Shown one piece after another: positions 45,271 through 54,618 of a stretch of DNA of 64,000 nt. The notes under the pieces are model-generated. The model was not told where the DNA came from. It was given only the letters and a program-made list of their open reading frames with translations, and did no database searches. The stretch is from the NCBI GenBank assembly GCA_963834945.1, contig CAWIDT010000005.1:124001-188000 (forward strand), given 5' to 3'. The position numbers were made by a program, and so were the translations under genes. The DNA is from R-RK-3 sp963834945. Lineage in GTDB: Bacteria > Pseudomonadota > Alphaproteobacteria > Rhizobiales > Rhodomicrobiaceae. Positions within the stretch are counted from its first letter, which is position 1. Every line of letters begins with the position of its first letter.

Positions 45271-47073
45271 ATGGCTCGGTTAAGAACTTTCGCGCTGGCC
45301 GCTCTCGCGGTCGGATCATTTTCGGCCACGACGCTCGCCAATGAGGGTCTGCTGAAATTGGAGAAGGATCCCAATCAGTGGGCTTCCCCGACCGGCGGCT
45401 ACGCCAATCAACGCTACAGCGAACTCGCTCAGATCACCAAAGACAACGTCGGCAAGCTGCAAGTGGCTTGGACATTCTCCACCGGCGTGCTGCGGGGCCA
45501 CGAAGGCGCGCCGCTCGTGGTCGACGGCGTAATGTATGTGCACACGCCCTTCCCCAACAAGGTCTTCGCACTCGACCTGAACAATGGCGGCGCCATTCTT
45601 TGGACTTATGAGCCAAAGCAAAATCCCGACGTCATTCCGGTGATGTGCTGCGACACGGTCAATCGCGGACCGGCCTATGCCGATGGCAAGCTGTTCCTCA
45701 ATCAGGCCGATACGACTCTCGTCGCACTGGACGCGAAGACCGGCAAGGTGGTCTGGAAGGTTGCGAACGGCGATCCCAAGAAGGGCGAGACCGGCACTTC
45801 GGCACCGATGGTCGTCAAGGACAAGGTCTTCGTCGGCATCTCCGGCGGCGAGTTCGGCGTGCAGTGTCACGTCACTGCCTACGACACCAAGGACGGCAAA
45901 CAGGTTTGGCGCGCCTATTCGGTTGGTCCGGACAAGGAGCTTCTGGTCGATCCCGAAAAAACGACGGCGCTCGGCAAGCCGATCGGCAAGGATTCGAGCA
46001 TAAATACCTGGGAAGGCGATCAGTGGAAGATCGGCGGCGGCTGCACATGGGGCTGGATGGCCTACGACCCGGCGCTCGACCTGATGTATTACGGCTCCGG
46101 CAATCCCTCGACCTGGAACCCGAAACAGCGCCCCGGCGACAATAAATGGTCGATGACCATATTCGCTCGCAACCCCGACACGGGCATGGCGAAGTGGGTC
46201 TATCAGATGACGCCGCACGACCAGTGGGACTATGACGGCATCAATGAAATGATCCTGGCCGACATCCCCGTCGGCGGCAAGGAAACGAAGGCGCTGGTTC
46301 ACTTCGACCGCAACGGTATTGGCTATACGCTGAACCGCGAAACGGGCGAGCTGCTCGTCGCCCAGAAATATGATCCGGCCGTGAACTGGACGACCGGCGT
46401 CGATATGGACAAGAACTCGAAGAATTATGGCCGCCCCGCTGTCGTTCCGGCAATGTCGACGGAGCAAAATGGCGAGGACGTCAACTCCAAGGGTATCTGT
46501 CCGGCGGCTCTAGGCAGCAAGGACCAGCAGCCTGCAGCCTTTTCGCCCAAGACGAAGATGTTCTACGTGCCGACCAACCACGTCTGCATGGATTACGAGC
46601 CCTTCAAGGTCTCCTATACCGCCGGTCAGCCTTATGTCGGCGCCACATTGTCCATGTACCCGCCTAAGGGCGAGAACAATATGGGCAATTTCATCGCCTG
46701 GGATGCGGGCACCGGCAAGATCGTCTGGTCGCTCCCGGAGCTGTTCTCCGTGTGGTCAGGCGCACTCGCAACCGCGGGCGATGTGGTGTTCTACGGCACG
46801 CTGGAAGGCTATCTGAAGGCGGTCGACTCAAAGACCGGCAAGGAACTGTACAAGTTCAAGACACCGTCCGGCATCATCGGCAACGTCATGACCTATTCGC
46901 TGGGCGGCAAGCAGTATGTCGCAGTGCTGTCCGGCATCGGCGGCTGGGCCGGCATCGGCCTTGCGGCTGGCCTGACCAATCCGCAGGAAGGTCTCGGCGC
47001 GGTGGGCGGTTATGCCGGCCTCAGCAAATACACCTCGCTCGGCGGCAGCCTGACGGTGTTTTCGCTGCCATAG
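45271..47073 (+). CDS. xoxF: Lanthanide-dependent methanol dehydrogenase, XoxF type
   Basis: Periplasmic PQQ enzyme oxidising methanol (and possibly formaldehyde) and reducing a dedicated cytochrome c. ATG 45271 after AGGAGGAAACGCAAGGAC; signal peptide ends near TTLANEG. 600 residues forming the eight-bladed propeller. The vicinal disulfide is C126-C127 (VMCCDTVNRG). In PHDQWDYDGINEM the catalytic base is D320 and the extra D322 is the lanthanide-coordinating Asp that is Ala in calcium-type MxaF. Other metal/PQQ residues are in GGEFGVQ and GSGNPSTWNP. The frame is fully intact. No mxa genes are seen. It is separated from xoxG by a hairpin terminator. Confidence 0.94.
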   Translation: MARLRTFALAALAVGSFSATTLANEGLLKLEKDPNQWASPTGGYANQRYSELAQITKDNVGKLQVAWTFSTGVLRGHEGAPLVVDGVMYVHTPFPNKVFALDLNNGGAILWTYEPKQNPDVIPVMCCDTVNRGPAYADGKLFLNQADTTLVALDAKTGKVVWKVANGDPKKGETGTSAPMVVKDKVFVGISGGEFGVQCHVTAYDTKDGKQVWRAYSVGPDKELLVDPEKTTALGKPIGKDSSINTWEGDQWKIGGGCTWGWMAYDPALDLMYYGSGNPSTWNPKQRPGDNKWSMTIFARNPDTGMAKWVYQMTPHDQWDYDGINEMILADIPVGGKETKALVHFDRNGIGYTLNRETGELLVAQKYDPAVNWTTGVDMDKNSKNYGRPAVVPAMSTEQNGEDVNSKGICPAALGSKDQQPAAFSPKTKMFYVPTNHVCMDYEPFKVSYTAGQPYVGATLSMYPPKGENNMGNFIAWDAGTGKIVWSLPELFSVWSGALATAGDVVFYGTLEGYLKAVDSKTGKELYKFKTPSGIIGNVMTYSLGGKQYVAVLSGIGGWAGIGLAAGLTNPQEGLGAVGGYAGLSKYTSLGGSLTVFSLP

Positions 47074-47106
47074 GCGATTGCAGTCGATAAGGGTTTACCT
47101 TCAATC

Positions 47107-47144
47107 AGGTCTGGCGATCCACACGGGTTGCCAGACCTCGTTTT
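47107..47144 (+). terminator. Intrinsic-type terminator/attenuator between xoxF and xoxG
   Basis: AGGTCTGGC (47107-47115) and GCCAGACCT (47130-47138) form a perfect 9-bp stem, followed by CGTTTT. Placed 34 bases after xoxF and 67 before xoxG, it probably lets xoxF be made in excess over the downstream genes by partial read-through. Confidence 0.75.
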
Positions 47145-47210
47145 CGGCCCCCGGCCCCGCATCGTCGCGGTCCAGCCACGACCAAAAGCCAAATCCGCCG
47201 GAGGACCCGT

Positions 47211-47729
47211 TTGATCAGCATTCGCCCAAGCATAAAAGTGATGACCTGCGCCGCAATCGGCATCGGCCTTGCCCTCGGCTCGATTGCCGCGGGTGCAGCA
47301 GGACCCTCCGTCCGCGATGAAGACGGCAAATATTTCAACAAGGCCGACGAGCCGACCTACAACGTCAAGGATGACGGCACGGTCGACTGGTACACCTATA
47401 GCGGCTTCCGGCGCTATCATTCCGAATGCCATGTCTGCCATGGTCCGGACGGCGAAGGCAGCAGCTATGCGCCGGCACTGAAGGATTCGCTCAAGACGAT
47501 GGGTTATCAGCAGTTTCTCGAAGTGGTCGTCAACGGGCGCAAGGATGTCAACGCCGCGCAAAATCTGGTGATGCCCGCCTTCGGCAACAACAAGAACGTG
47601 ATGTGCTACATCGACGACATCTACGTCTATCTCAAGGCGCGCTCCGATGACGCCATCCCACGCGGCCGGCCGCCGAAACGCGCGGACAAGCCGGAAACCG
47701 CTAAGCAATATGAGAAGGATTGCCTGTGA
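47211..47729 (+). CDS. xoxG: Methanol-metabolism c-type cytochrome (XoxG-like)
   Basis: Periplasmic electron acceptor for XoxF. 172 residues with a signal peptide (GIGLALGSIAAGAAG). Single heme site CHVCH in YHSECHVCHGPDGEG; the axial Met is probably in QNLVMPAFGNN. Two further Cys (VMCYIDDIY and the C-terminal DCL) fit the four-cysteine, methanol-related cytochrome family. Its stop overlaps the GTG start of xoxJ (GTGA). Confidence 0.9.
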   Translation: MISIRPSIKVMTCAAIGIGLALGSIAAGAAGPSVRDEDGKYFNKADEPTYNVKDDGTVDWYTYSGFRRYHSECHVCHGPDGEGSSYAPALKDSLKTMGYQQFLEVVVNGRKDVNAAQNLVMPAFGNNKNVMCYIDDIYVYLKARSDDAIPRGRPPKRADKPETAKQYEKDCL

Positions 47730-48556
47730 AAGCCCCGGTCGCACGCTGGCTGAAGGCGGGTGCGGCGCTGCTCGCGGCGCTTGCCTGCGCGCTCGGCGCG
47801 CCGGGCGGGCCGCGCGCGCAGACATCGGACCTCGTCGCGCGCAGCGAATTGCGTGTGTGCGCCGATCCGGCGAACATGCCGTTCTCCAACGATAAGGGCG
47901 AAGGCTTCGAGAACAAGATCGCCGATCTGGTCGGCAAGGTGCTGAAAATCCCTGTCAGCTACACTTGGTTTCCGCAAGCGACGGGCTTCATCCGCAACAC
48001 GCTGGGCGCAAAGAAATGCGACGTCGTCATCGGCTATGCCGAGGGCGATGAGCTGGTGCTCAACACCAACCATTATTACAGCTCCGGCTATGTGCTGATC
48101 ACACGCGCGGACAGCGACCTCGCCAGCGTCGAAAGCCTCGATGATCCCCGCCTCAAGGACAAGAGCATCGGCGTCGTCGCCGGTACGCCGCCCGCGACCA
48201 ATCTGGCGATTTACGGCCTGCTCGGAAAGGTGCGCCCGTTCCAGCTGATGGTCGACCGGCGATTTTTCTCGCCGACGGAGGACATGATCGCTCAGATCGC
48301 CTCGGGCGACCTCGACTGCGGCATTCTCTGGGGACCGATCGGCGGCTATTACGCCAAGCAGAGCAAGGTACCGCTGAAGGTCATCCCGCTGGTGAAGGAG
48401 AAGCAGGGCCCCCGGATGATCTACCGCATCACCATGGGCGTGCGGCGGAGCGACACCGACTGGAAGCGCGAGCTGAACCGCGTCATCAGCGAGCACCAGG
48501 GCGAAATCGACGCCATCCTGGCAAGTTATGGCGTGCCGATCATCAAGGCCGAATAG
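47726..48556 (+). CDS. xoxJ: Quinoprotein dehydrogenase-associated periplasmic binding protein (XoxJ)
   Basis: Type 2 periplasmic-binding-fold protein (276 residues) found with XoxF and thought to help activate it or its cytochrome. GTG 47726 overlaps the xoxG stop. Signal peptide ends near GGPRAQT. Motifs: LRVCADPANMPFSNDKGEGF, TWFPQATGFIRNTL and GDLDCGILWGPIGGYY. There is no linked permease for it, so despite the fold it is not expected to be a transport receptor. The frame is intact. Confidence 0.9.
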   Translation: MKAPVARWLKAGAALLAALACALGAPGGPRAQTSDLVARSELRVCADPANMPFSNDKGEGFENKIADLVGKVLKIPVSYTWFPQATGFIRNTLGAKKCDVVIGYAEGDELVLNTNHYYSSGYVLITRADSDLASVESLDDPRLKDKSIGVVAGTPPATNLAIYGLLGKVRPFQLMVDRRFFSPTEDMIAQIASGDLDCGILWGPIGGYYAKQSKVPLKVIPLVKEKQGPRMIYRITMGVRRSDTDWKRELNRVISEHQGEIDAILASYGVPIIKAE

Positions 48557-48569
48557 GCGGCGCCTTCCG

Positions 48570-49136
48570 ATGCGATACGCAATCGCCGCGATGATGCTGG
48601 CCGCTATGACCATGGGTGCGGCCGGCGCCGACCAAACCGCCAATACGGGCGCTCCGGACGAGCCGGCGCAATACCGCACCGGCGATTACCGCTCTCCCAC
48701 GCCGTTGACCTTGAAAGGCGCGGCCGTGGTTTCCGGCGCCGAAGCGATGGCGCTCTGGAAAGCGGCCGGCACACGGTTCATCGATGTGCTGCCGAGACCC
48801 CGAAAACCCGAAAAACTGCCGCCGCAAACCGTGTGGCATGTCCCCGAACACCTCGACATTCCCGGCAGCGTGTGGCTGCCGGATACCGGCCGCGGCGTGC
48901 TTTCTCCGTCGGCGGCGGACTATTTTCAGCAGCAACTCCAGCGAGTAACCGGCGGCGACCGGGCCGTGCCGCTGCTCTTTTACTGCCTCAAAAACTGCTG
49001 GATGTCTTGGAACGCCGCAAAGCGTGCCCTCGCGCTCGGCTATACAAGCGTCACCTGGTTTCCGGGCGGCACCGACGGCTGGACCGAGATCGGCGGTCCG
49101 CTGCAACCGGCCGCTCCGGCCGAGCCCGTCCCGTAG
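48570..49136 (+). CDS. PQQ-dependent catabolism-associated CXXCW protein
   Basis: 188-residue exported rhodanese-like protein with the diagnostic CLKNCWMSWNAAKRAL motif (CXXCW) near residue 143. ATG 48570 (MRYAIAAMMLAAMTM) gives a signal peptide. Upstream AMALWKAAGTRFIDVLPRPR resembles the rhodanese fold. It follows xoxJ by 13 bases. The family is found beside quinoprotein dehydrogenases; a thiol-transfer or disulfide role for the vicinal disulfide or the SoxYZ-like carrier is plausible but not shown. Confidence 0.87.
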   Translation: MRYAIAAMMLAAMTMGAAGADQTANTGAPDEPAQYRTGDYRSPTPLTLKGAAVVSGAEAMALWKAAGTRFIDVLPRPRKPEKLPPQTVWHVPEHLDIPGSVWLPDTGRGVLSPSAADYFQQQLQRVTGGDRAVPLLFYCLKNCWMSWNAAKRALALGYTSVTWFPGGTDGWTEIGGPLQPAAPAEPVP

Positions 49137-49154
49137 ACACTTCGCAGCACCGCA

Positions 49155-49775
49155 CTAATTCTGGCTCACCAATTGGGAGATGTGCCTGCCGATCTGAAAC
49201 AGGCGCTGCTCCAGCAGCACCGGCGTCTCGCAGACATAGCGCAGCGACTGTTCGCGCTCCTCATAGATGCGCGTGTCCCAGCCGTTTTGTTCGGTCAGCT
49301 CGGCAAGCTTGCGCTGGTCGTCATCGGTGGGCGATGGCTTGCGGCTCAATTCGTCGCGCTGGGCGGCGCGGTCCCTAATGAGCTGCGCCAGCGCTGCCTG
49401 CTTGCCCGCATAGCGCTTGATGCCGGCGATGACCTGGCTGCGTTCGGCATTGATGCGCTGGAAAGCTCCCACGAAAAGCTGCGTCAGCAACGGGGTGCGA
49501 TCGTCCTTCAGGCCCGCCGCGAAGGCGTCGATCGCGGCGACGGCTTCCTCGGGCGTCTTGCGCCGCGATGTCACCTCCAGCACCCTGGGCGCGACGCGCG
49601 GCTCGTTGAGCCAGCTTTTATCCTCGGGGTCGAGGTTTCCGCCGCTCCAGACCATGCCGCTGGAAATTTGCGGCATCTCACGCTGGATGCACGGCCAGTC
49701 GGTTTTGCTGCCGGCCGCATGAGCGGCGGGCGCAAGCACCGCTGTCAACAGGATGGGAATAATCCGTCTCATCAT
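49155..49775 (-). CDS. Hypothetical exported protein of the xox cluster
   Basis: 206-residue protein with a signal peptide (MMRRIIPILLTAVLAPAAHA). The mature part starts DWPCIQREMPQISSGMVWSG, then a helical region (TPEEAVAAIDAFAAGLKDDR, QRINAERSQVIAGIKRYAGK) and a second Cys in LRYVCETPVLLEQRL, so one intramolecular disulfide is likely. I cannot name the family. It lies downstream of the beta-propeller gene on the same strand (34-base gap) and converges on the CXXCW gene, so it belongs to this PQQ-associated set. Confidence 0.65.
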   Translation of the reverse strand: MMRRIIPILLTAVLAPAAHAAGSKTDWPCIQREMPQISSGMVWSGGNLDPEDKSWLNEPRVAPRVLEVTSRRKTPEEAVAAIDAFAAGLKDDRTPLLTQLFVGAFQRINAERSQVIAGIKRYAGKQAALAQLIRDRAAQRDELSRKPSPTDDDQRKLAELTEQNGWDTRIYEEREQSLRYVCETPVLLEQRLFQIGRHISQLVSQN

Positions 49776-49809
49776 CTAAAGGCTCCTGCCGCCGGCAAAG
49801 GCAACGGCT

Positions 49810-50790
49810 CTATTGCGGCGATACCGTCACACCCCAGGGCTGACGGCCGACCTCGATCGACTTGATCACCTCGCGCGCCGCCACATCGATGATCGACACG
49901 TCATTGGAGTTGCCGTTGGTCGAAATCAGATATTTTTCGTCCGGTGTGAAGGCGAGCTGCCAGACCCGCTGCCCGACGAGAAGATAGGTCTGCACCTCGA
50001 ATGTGTGCGCATCGACGACCGCAACGCGATTGGCTGGGCCGAGCGCGACAAAGGCTGTCTTGCCGTCCTTGGTGATGCGTACGCCGACCGGCTGTATCGC
50101 CTCCGCCTGGACGCCGGGGATCTTGAAATGAATCTTCTTGATGATCTCATGCTTTACTGGATCGATCACCGCCGCCGTTCCGCCGACTTCGGACGTGACC
50201 CAGAGCTGCTTGCCGTCCGCGGTGAATTCGGCGAAACGCGGCCGGCTGTCGACCAGCACATTGGCGATCACCTCATGGGTTTTGGTATCGATGAAATGGG
50301 CCATATTCGTCGTTTCCGACGTGTTGACGAGAATGGCGCCGTCCGGGCTGATGCCCATGCCTTCCGGCTCGACGCCGACGGGCACCGATGCCACCACCTT
50401 GTCCTTCTCGATATCGATCACGGTAACGAGATTGTCGTTCTCATTGGAGATGTAGAGCGGGTTTCCCGATGGATCGAGGGTGAACAGCTCAGGGTCTTCG
50501 CCCGAAGGCAGCGTCTTGACGACGTTGCCGGTTTTCGGGTCGATCACCTGCACCGTATCGTCGTCGCTGGCGCAGAGCAGGATGAACTTGCCGTCCTTCG
50601 TCATGGTGATGCCGCGCGGCCGCTGTCCAACATGGAAGGTGCGCACCACGGCGAGCTTGTCCAGGTCGACAACGGAAATCGTATTGTCCTTCTCGTTGGA
50701 AACATATGCCTCATAGCCATGCGCACCGGCGAGCGGCACAAGCGCCGCGAAACCGGCAAGCAACAGGGCACGATACCGCGCATCGCGCAT
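49810..50790 (-). CDS. PQQ-dependent catabolism-associated beta-propeller protein
   Basis: 326-residue exported YVTN-type propeller. A signal peptide ends near GAHGYEA. Repeated blades of the type VSNEKDNTISVVDLDKLAVV and ISNENDNLVTVIDIEKDKVV give about seven blades, ending DVAAREVIKSIEVGRQPWGV. No metal or PQQ ligands are recognised; the family is defined by association with PQQ alcohol dehydrogenases and may be a docking or sensing protein. It follows the ABC binding-protein gene by 31 bases on the same strand. Confidence 0.88.
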   Translation of the reverse strand: MRDARYRALLLAGFAALVPLAGAHGYEAYVSNEKDNTISVVDLDKLAVVRTFHVGQRPRGITMTKDGKFILLCASDDDTVQVIDPKTGNVVKTLPSGEDPELFTLDPSGNPLYISNENDNLVTVIDIEKDKVVASVPVGVEPEGMGISPDGAILVNTSETTNMAHFIDTKTHEVIANVLVDSRPRFAEFTADGKQLWVTSEVGGTAAVIDPVKHEIIKKIHFKIPGVQAEAIQPVGVRITKDGKTAFVALGPANRVAVVDAHTFEVQTYLLVGQRVWQLAFTPDEKYLISTNGNSNDVSIIDVAAREVIKSIEVGRQPWGVTVSPQ

Positions 50791-50821
50791 CAGATTGATC
50801 CTTTTGCCTCTCGGGCTGCAC

Positions 50822-52137
50822 TCATTGCAGCTTGCATTTGCTTTCAGGCTCGTCGATGCCGAGCGTATCCAGCTCGGAATGCTGATGCAGAAACCCAGGT
50901 TGCGGCGACCATGAAACCGGCAATTGGGTCGTCGCCAGCACGATGGGCTGGCGCATCTGCTGGTCCCAGGACCGGATGCTCACCTTCTGCCCCTTGAACG
51001 CCGCGACACCGAAATCCGGGCCCAGAATATAGCCGCGGAGCGCATCGAACGCGCCGGAATTGGTGCGCGTGGCCGCCTCGCCGATCGCCCGCGCCGCCAC
51101 CCAGCCATGGAAATCGAGCGGCGTCATCACCCGGCCCGCAAGCGTGAAGAAGCGGTTCTGCAATTGTGTGGCGCCCCATTGCTCATGCGCGGGGTGCCAG
51201 CTCATCGGCATCAGCCCCGACGTGCCGGCGACCGGCCGCGGCGACCAGGTCCGATAGGGCACATACGGGCCGAAGATCTCGCTCTCATCGGCGACGACGG
51301 TCACATCGTACTCCGCCGAAATCTGCGTGAACACCGCCATCTGCTGCGAGACCTGCGCCTGGCCGGAATCGGTCCGGGCCGACGCGTCCGTGACCGAATA
51401 GAGCTTTTCCGCCACGATGCGCGCGCCGAATTTTTGCGCGGCGCGGCGGAGGGCATCGGCATAGGCCTTGTCGTCCTGGTTCGCCCCCGAAATCAGGAAC
51501 CAGCGCGACCAGCGCTTCAGCACCAGAAATTGCGCCAGCGCGTCGGCCAGCATGGCCCGGCTCGGCGCGATATGAATGATGTTGGCGCGGCAGTCTTCCT
51601 CGCGCAGCCGCGTGTCATCCGCGCTCGAGATTGAACAGCAGCATAGGTTTGCCGCGCGCCGCATCGGCAAGGGCCAGCAGCGTCGGCGCGGCTGCATCCA
51701 CCAGTATCAAAGCCGATCCCATCTTTGCCGATCTGGTCGATGAGCGCGCCGGCATCGCCCGATTTTGGCAGATCGTAGCGCTTCAGCGAGAAGGACTGTT
51801 TCGTGAAGCGTCCGGTGGTGTTGTTGTCGGTCACCGCCAGTTCGGCGCCGCGCACACCTGCATCGCCGGGCACGATGTCCAGCCGCGAGATCGGCAAGGG
51901 CCGGCCGCGCTCCGCCTTAATGATGGCGATCGGAATCTGTACGCCAGCCGCTGCATTTTGCGGCGCGGTCTGCGCTGCCGCCGGGCTTCGGCCGAGCGCG
52001 GCGAGGGCCACGCTGAATGCCAACGCGAAAAGGCTCGCTCTCGATCGAGCGTCAAACAACCGATACGCCTCCCTGTATGGTCTCGGATCGTATGAGGATG
52101 TGAACTTGCACCTTCTGCCGCTTTGCGTCGAGCGCAA
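50822..52137 (-). CDS. ABC substrate-binding protein of the PQQ-alcohol dehydrogenase system, frame disrupted
   Basis: Type 1 periplasmic binding protein (branched-chain amino acid receptor-like) of a PQQ-associated family. The signal segment is SLFALAFSVALAALGRSPAA; the true start is uncertain, with ATG 52137 giving a long leader and a TTG near 52065 more compact. Two breaks near 51720 and 51627 surround VDAAAPTLLALADAARGKPM, which lies in the other frame. The remainder (EEDCRANIIHIAPSRAMLAD, FLVLKRWSRWFLISGANQDD, RTWSPRPVAGTSGLMPMSWH) is continuous to 50822. With the ABC-2 permease and ATPase at 55295-56817 it completes the PQQ ABC system. Confidence 0.8.
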
Positions 52138-52323
52138 GGCATTAAGCGCCTGTATATAATGTCCGATTGCCTTGAAACGTAGCTTTGGGGCTCCGTCGAG
52201 GCCAGTTCAATGCTTGTGCGGATCTGTCAAAAGACCATTGCCTTCGTCCGCGTGGTCGCGCCGGTACCGTTTCCCGCCGGCGTTCGTTAGCCTGAGTTTC
52301 GTCGGCAACGAATTGAGCACATA
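52138..52323. promoter_or_regulatory. Divergent promoter gap
   Basis: About 190 bases between the minus-strand PQQ binding-protein gene and the plus-strand DUF3280/ABC operon. Two divergent promoters must lie here or in the leader of the minus gene. No clear operator found. Confidence 0.4.
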
Positions 52324-52842
52324 ATGACACGCATCGCAGCCGCTCTGCTCGCTTTGAGCGTCTTGGGCTGGGCGGTGCCCTGCCGGCCCGCTTCCGCCGC
52401 GCCGGCGCCGGTCAGTGTCGCGGTGCTCGATTTCGAACTGATCGACACCAGCCTGGAAGGCGCCTCGCGCGGCGTCGACAAAGCCGAGACCGCGCGCCTC
52501 GCGCGCATCAGCGATCTGCTGCGCGCTTTGCTCGCGGCCTCGGGCAGATACAGTGTCGTAAACTTGGCGCCCGCCGCTGCCAAGATCGCCGATGCCGGGC
52601 TGATCCATGGCTGCAATGGCTGCGAGGTCGACATCGCCAGGACGCTGGGCGCGGAGCGCGTCATCAGCGGCACCGTGCAAAAGGTCAGCACGCTCATCCT
52701 GACCCTCAGCATCGTCGAGCGCGAGGTCGCCACCGGCCGAACGCTGCAGGTGGCAACCGCGCAGATTCGCGGCGACACCGATCAATCCTGGACACGCGGC
52801 GTCGAATGGCTGGTGCACAACCGGCTGCTCGCCGGGCGCTGA
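52324..52842 (+). CDS. DUF3280 family exported protein
   Basis: 172-residue protein with a signal peptide (MTRIAAALLALSVLGWAVPC). The mature domain VSVAVLDFELIDTSLEGAS, an Arg/Lys-rich helix, LGAERVISGTVQKVSTLILT and WTRGVEWLVHNRLLAGR matches DUF3280, which looks like the CsgG/TolB-N type fold. Two Cys in HGCNGCEVDIA form a CxxC that could bind metal or be redox-active. First gene of a plus-strand operon with an ABC importer 27 bases downstream. Molecular function unknown. Confidence 0.75.
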   Translation: MTRIAAALLALSVLGWAVPCRPASAAPAPVSVAVLDFELIDTSLEGASRGVDKAETARLARISDLLRALLAASGRYSVVNLAPAAAKIADAGLIHGCNGCEVDIARTLGAERVISGTVQKVSTLILTLSIVEREVATGRTLQVATAQIRGDTDQSWTRGVEWLVHNRLLAGR

Positions 52843-52869
52843 GGCGGCGATGAGAGCAAGGAGCGCACC

Positions 52870-53871
52870 ATGACGGCAAAGCGCCGCTGCCTGGCTGAGA
52901 GGGTTCGGACCGTTGCACTGCTCGCGACGCTCATCGGCTTCGCCTGTGCCGGGATCGCGCAAGCCCAAACGCCGATGATCAAGGTGGCGGTGCTGCAATT
53001 CGGCACGGTGAACTGGGAGTTGGACACCATCACCCACCATCAACTCGACGCCAGGCACGGATTTAAGTTGCAAACGCAGCAGGTGGCAGGCGAGGCGGCG
53101 GCCAAGATTGCCTTTCAGGGCGGCACTGCGGATGCGATGGTGTCCGACTGGATCTGGGTGGCGCGCCAGCGCGCGGCGGGCCGGGATTTCGTCTTCATTC
53201 CATTTTCCAAGGCGGTGGGCGGATTGCTGGTTCCGGCGAAATCCACCGCGACATCGCTCGCCGATATGAAAGGCGGCAAGATCGGCGTCGCCGGCGGACC
53301 GTTGGACAAAAGCTGGCTGCTGCTGCGGGCGCTCACACGCAAGCGATACGGCTTCGACCTCGCCGACGCCGCCGAGCCGGTTTTCGGCGCACCGCCGCTC
53401 ATTTACATCAAGGCGGTGCGGGACGAAATGGATGGCGCGATCAATTTTTGGCAGTTCGCCGCCAAAATGGAGGCCGCCGGAATGCGGCGCCTGATCTCGG
53501 TCGCCGACGCGGCAAAAGACCTTGGCCTCGATCCGGAGACGCCGCTGCTCGGCTATGTCGTCAAGGGCGAAGCGATACGCGCCGCGCCGGGGCTGATCGC
53601 CGGATTTGCCGCCGCCTCGCGCGAGGCGAAACAAATGCTCGGCAAAGACGACACTGAATGGGACCGGCTGCGGCCGCTGATGAACGCCGCTGACGACGCC
53701 GAATTCGCCGCGCTCCGGGCAGGCTTCCGCGAAGGCATTCCGTCTGCCGCGCCGATCGATGAGGCCGCCGCAAACCGTGTGCTGGCCGTCATGGCCGAGA
53801 TGGGCGGCGCGGACCTCGTCGGCGAGGCGGCGACACTGCCGCCAGGCGTCTTCTACCACGCGGAGCGCTGA
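52870..53871 (+). CDS. ABC substrate-binding protein, NitT/TauT-like, in the xox cluster
   Basis: 333-residue periplasmic receptor. Signal peptide ends near IAQAQTP. Motifs: IKVAVLQFGTVNWELDTITH, AKIAFQGGTADAMVSDWIWV and KGGKIGVAGGPLDKSWLLLR, all NMT1/SsuA-like. It differs clearly from the receptor at 6196-7194. The stop TGA (53869-53871) directly abuts the permease ATG at 53872. Ligand unknown; PQQ, a lanthanide complex or a methylated sulfonate are guesses that the sequence does not settle. Confidence 0.87.
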   Translation: MTAKRRCLAERVRTVALLATLIGFACAGIAQAQTPMIKVAVLQFGTVNWELDTITHHQLDARHGFKLQTQQVAGEAAAKIAFQGGTADAMVSDWIWVARQRAAGRDFVFIPFSKAVGGLLVPAKSTATSLADMKGGKIGVAGGPLDKSWLLLRALTRKRYGFDLADAAEPVFGAPPLIYIKAVRDEMDGAINFWQFAAKMEAAGMRRLISVADAAKDLGLDPETPLLGYVVKGEAIRAAPGLIAGFAAASREAKQMLGKDDTEWDRLRPLMNAADDAEFAALRAGFREGIPSAAPIDEAAANRVLAVMAEMGGADLVGEAATLPPGVFYHAER

Positions 53872-54618
53872 ATGAGCGGCCGTGCCACCACGTTCGTGTC
53901 GCTTGGCGCCGGGGTCCTCCTCTGGTGGATCGCGGCATGGGTCGTGCAGGATACGGCGATGCTGCCGGACCCGCTGACGGTGGCGCGGCTGATGTGGCGC
54001 GAGGCGGCTTCGGGTAAGCTGGCCTATCACCTTGCGGCGACGCTCGCCCGCGTCACCGCCGCCTTCATCCTCTCCATGAGCATCGGCATGGCCATCGGCG
54101 TGCTGATGGGACGAAGCGGCCGCGCCGACCGCTGGCTCGACCCCTGGCTGATCATTCTGCTCAACCTGCCCGCGCTGGTGACGATCGTGCTGTGCTACCT
54201 CTGGATCGGCCTGAACGAAGCGGCGGCGATCACGGCGGTTGCGCTCAATAAAATCCCCATGGTCGCAGCGATGCTGCGCGAGGGGGCACGCGCGCTCGAT
54301 CCCGAGCTCGACGCGATGGCGAAGGTGTTCCGCATGAGCGCGTGGGCGCGGTTCCGCCATGTGCACCTTCCGCAACTGGCGCCGCATAGCGCCGCCGCCG
54401 CCCGCGCCGGGGTGGCGCTGATCTGGAAAATCGTACTGGTGGTGGAATTTCTCGGCCGGTCGAACGGCATCGGGTTCCAGATCCATCTGTATTTCCAACT
54501 GTTCGACGTCGGCATGGTGCTCGCCTATGCGATTTCCTTCATCCTGGTCATGCTGGCGATCGAAATGGGCGCGCTTCAGCCCTGGGAGCGCCGCGCGGCC
54601 CGCTGGCGGTCGGCATGA
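53872..54618 (+). CDS. ABC permease, NitT/TauT-like, in the xox cluster
   Basis: 248-residue inner-membrane permease with about six helices (FVSLGAGVLLWWIAAWVV, ATLARVTAAFILSMSIGMAI, PWLIILLNLPALVTIVLCYL) and the EAA loop ELDAMAKVFRMSAWARFRHV. Start ATG 53872 follows the receptor stop with no gap, and the ATPase ATG overlaps its own stop (ATGA at 54615). The frame is intact. Confidence 0.88.
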   Translation: MSGRATTFVSLGAGVLLWWIAAWVVQDTAMLPDPLTVARLMWREAASGKLAYHLAATLARVTAAFILSMSIGMAIGVLMGRSGRADRWLDPWLIILLNLPALVTIVLCYLWIGLNEAAAITAVALNKIPMVAAMLREGARALDPELDAMAKVFRMSAWARFRHVHLPQLAPHSAAAARAGVALIWKIVLVVEFLGRSNGIGFQIHLYFQLFDVGMVLAYAISFILVMLAIEMGALQPWERRAARWRSA

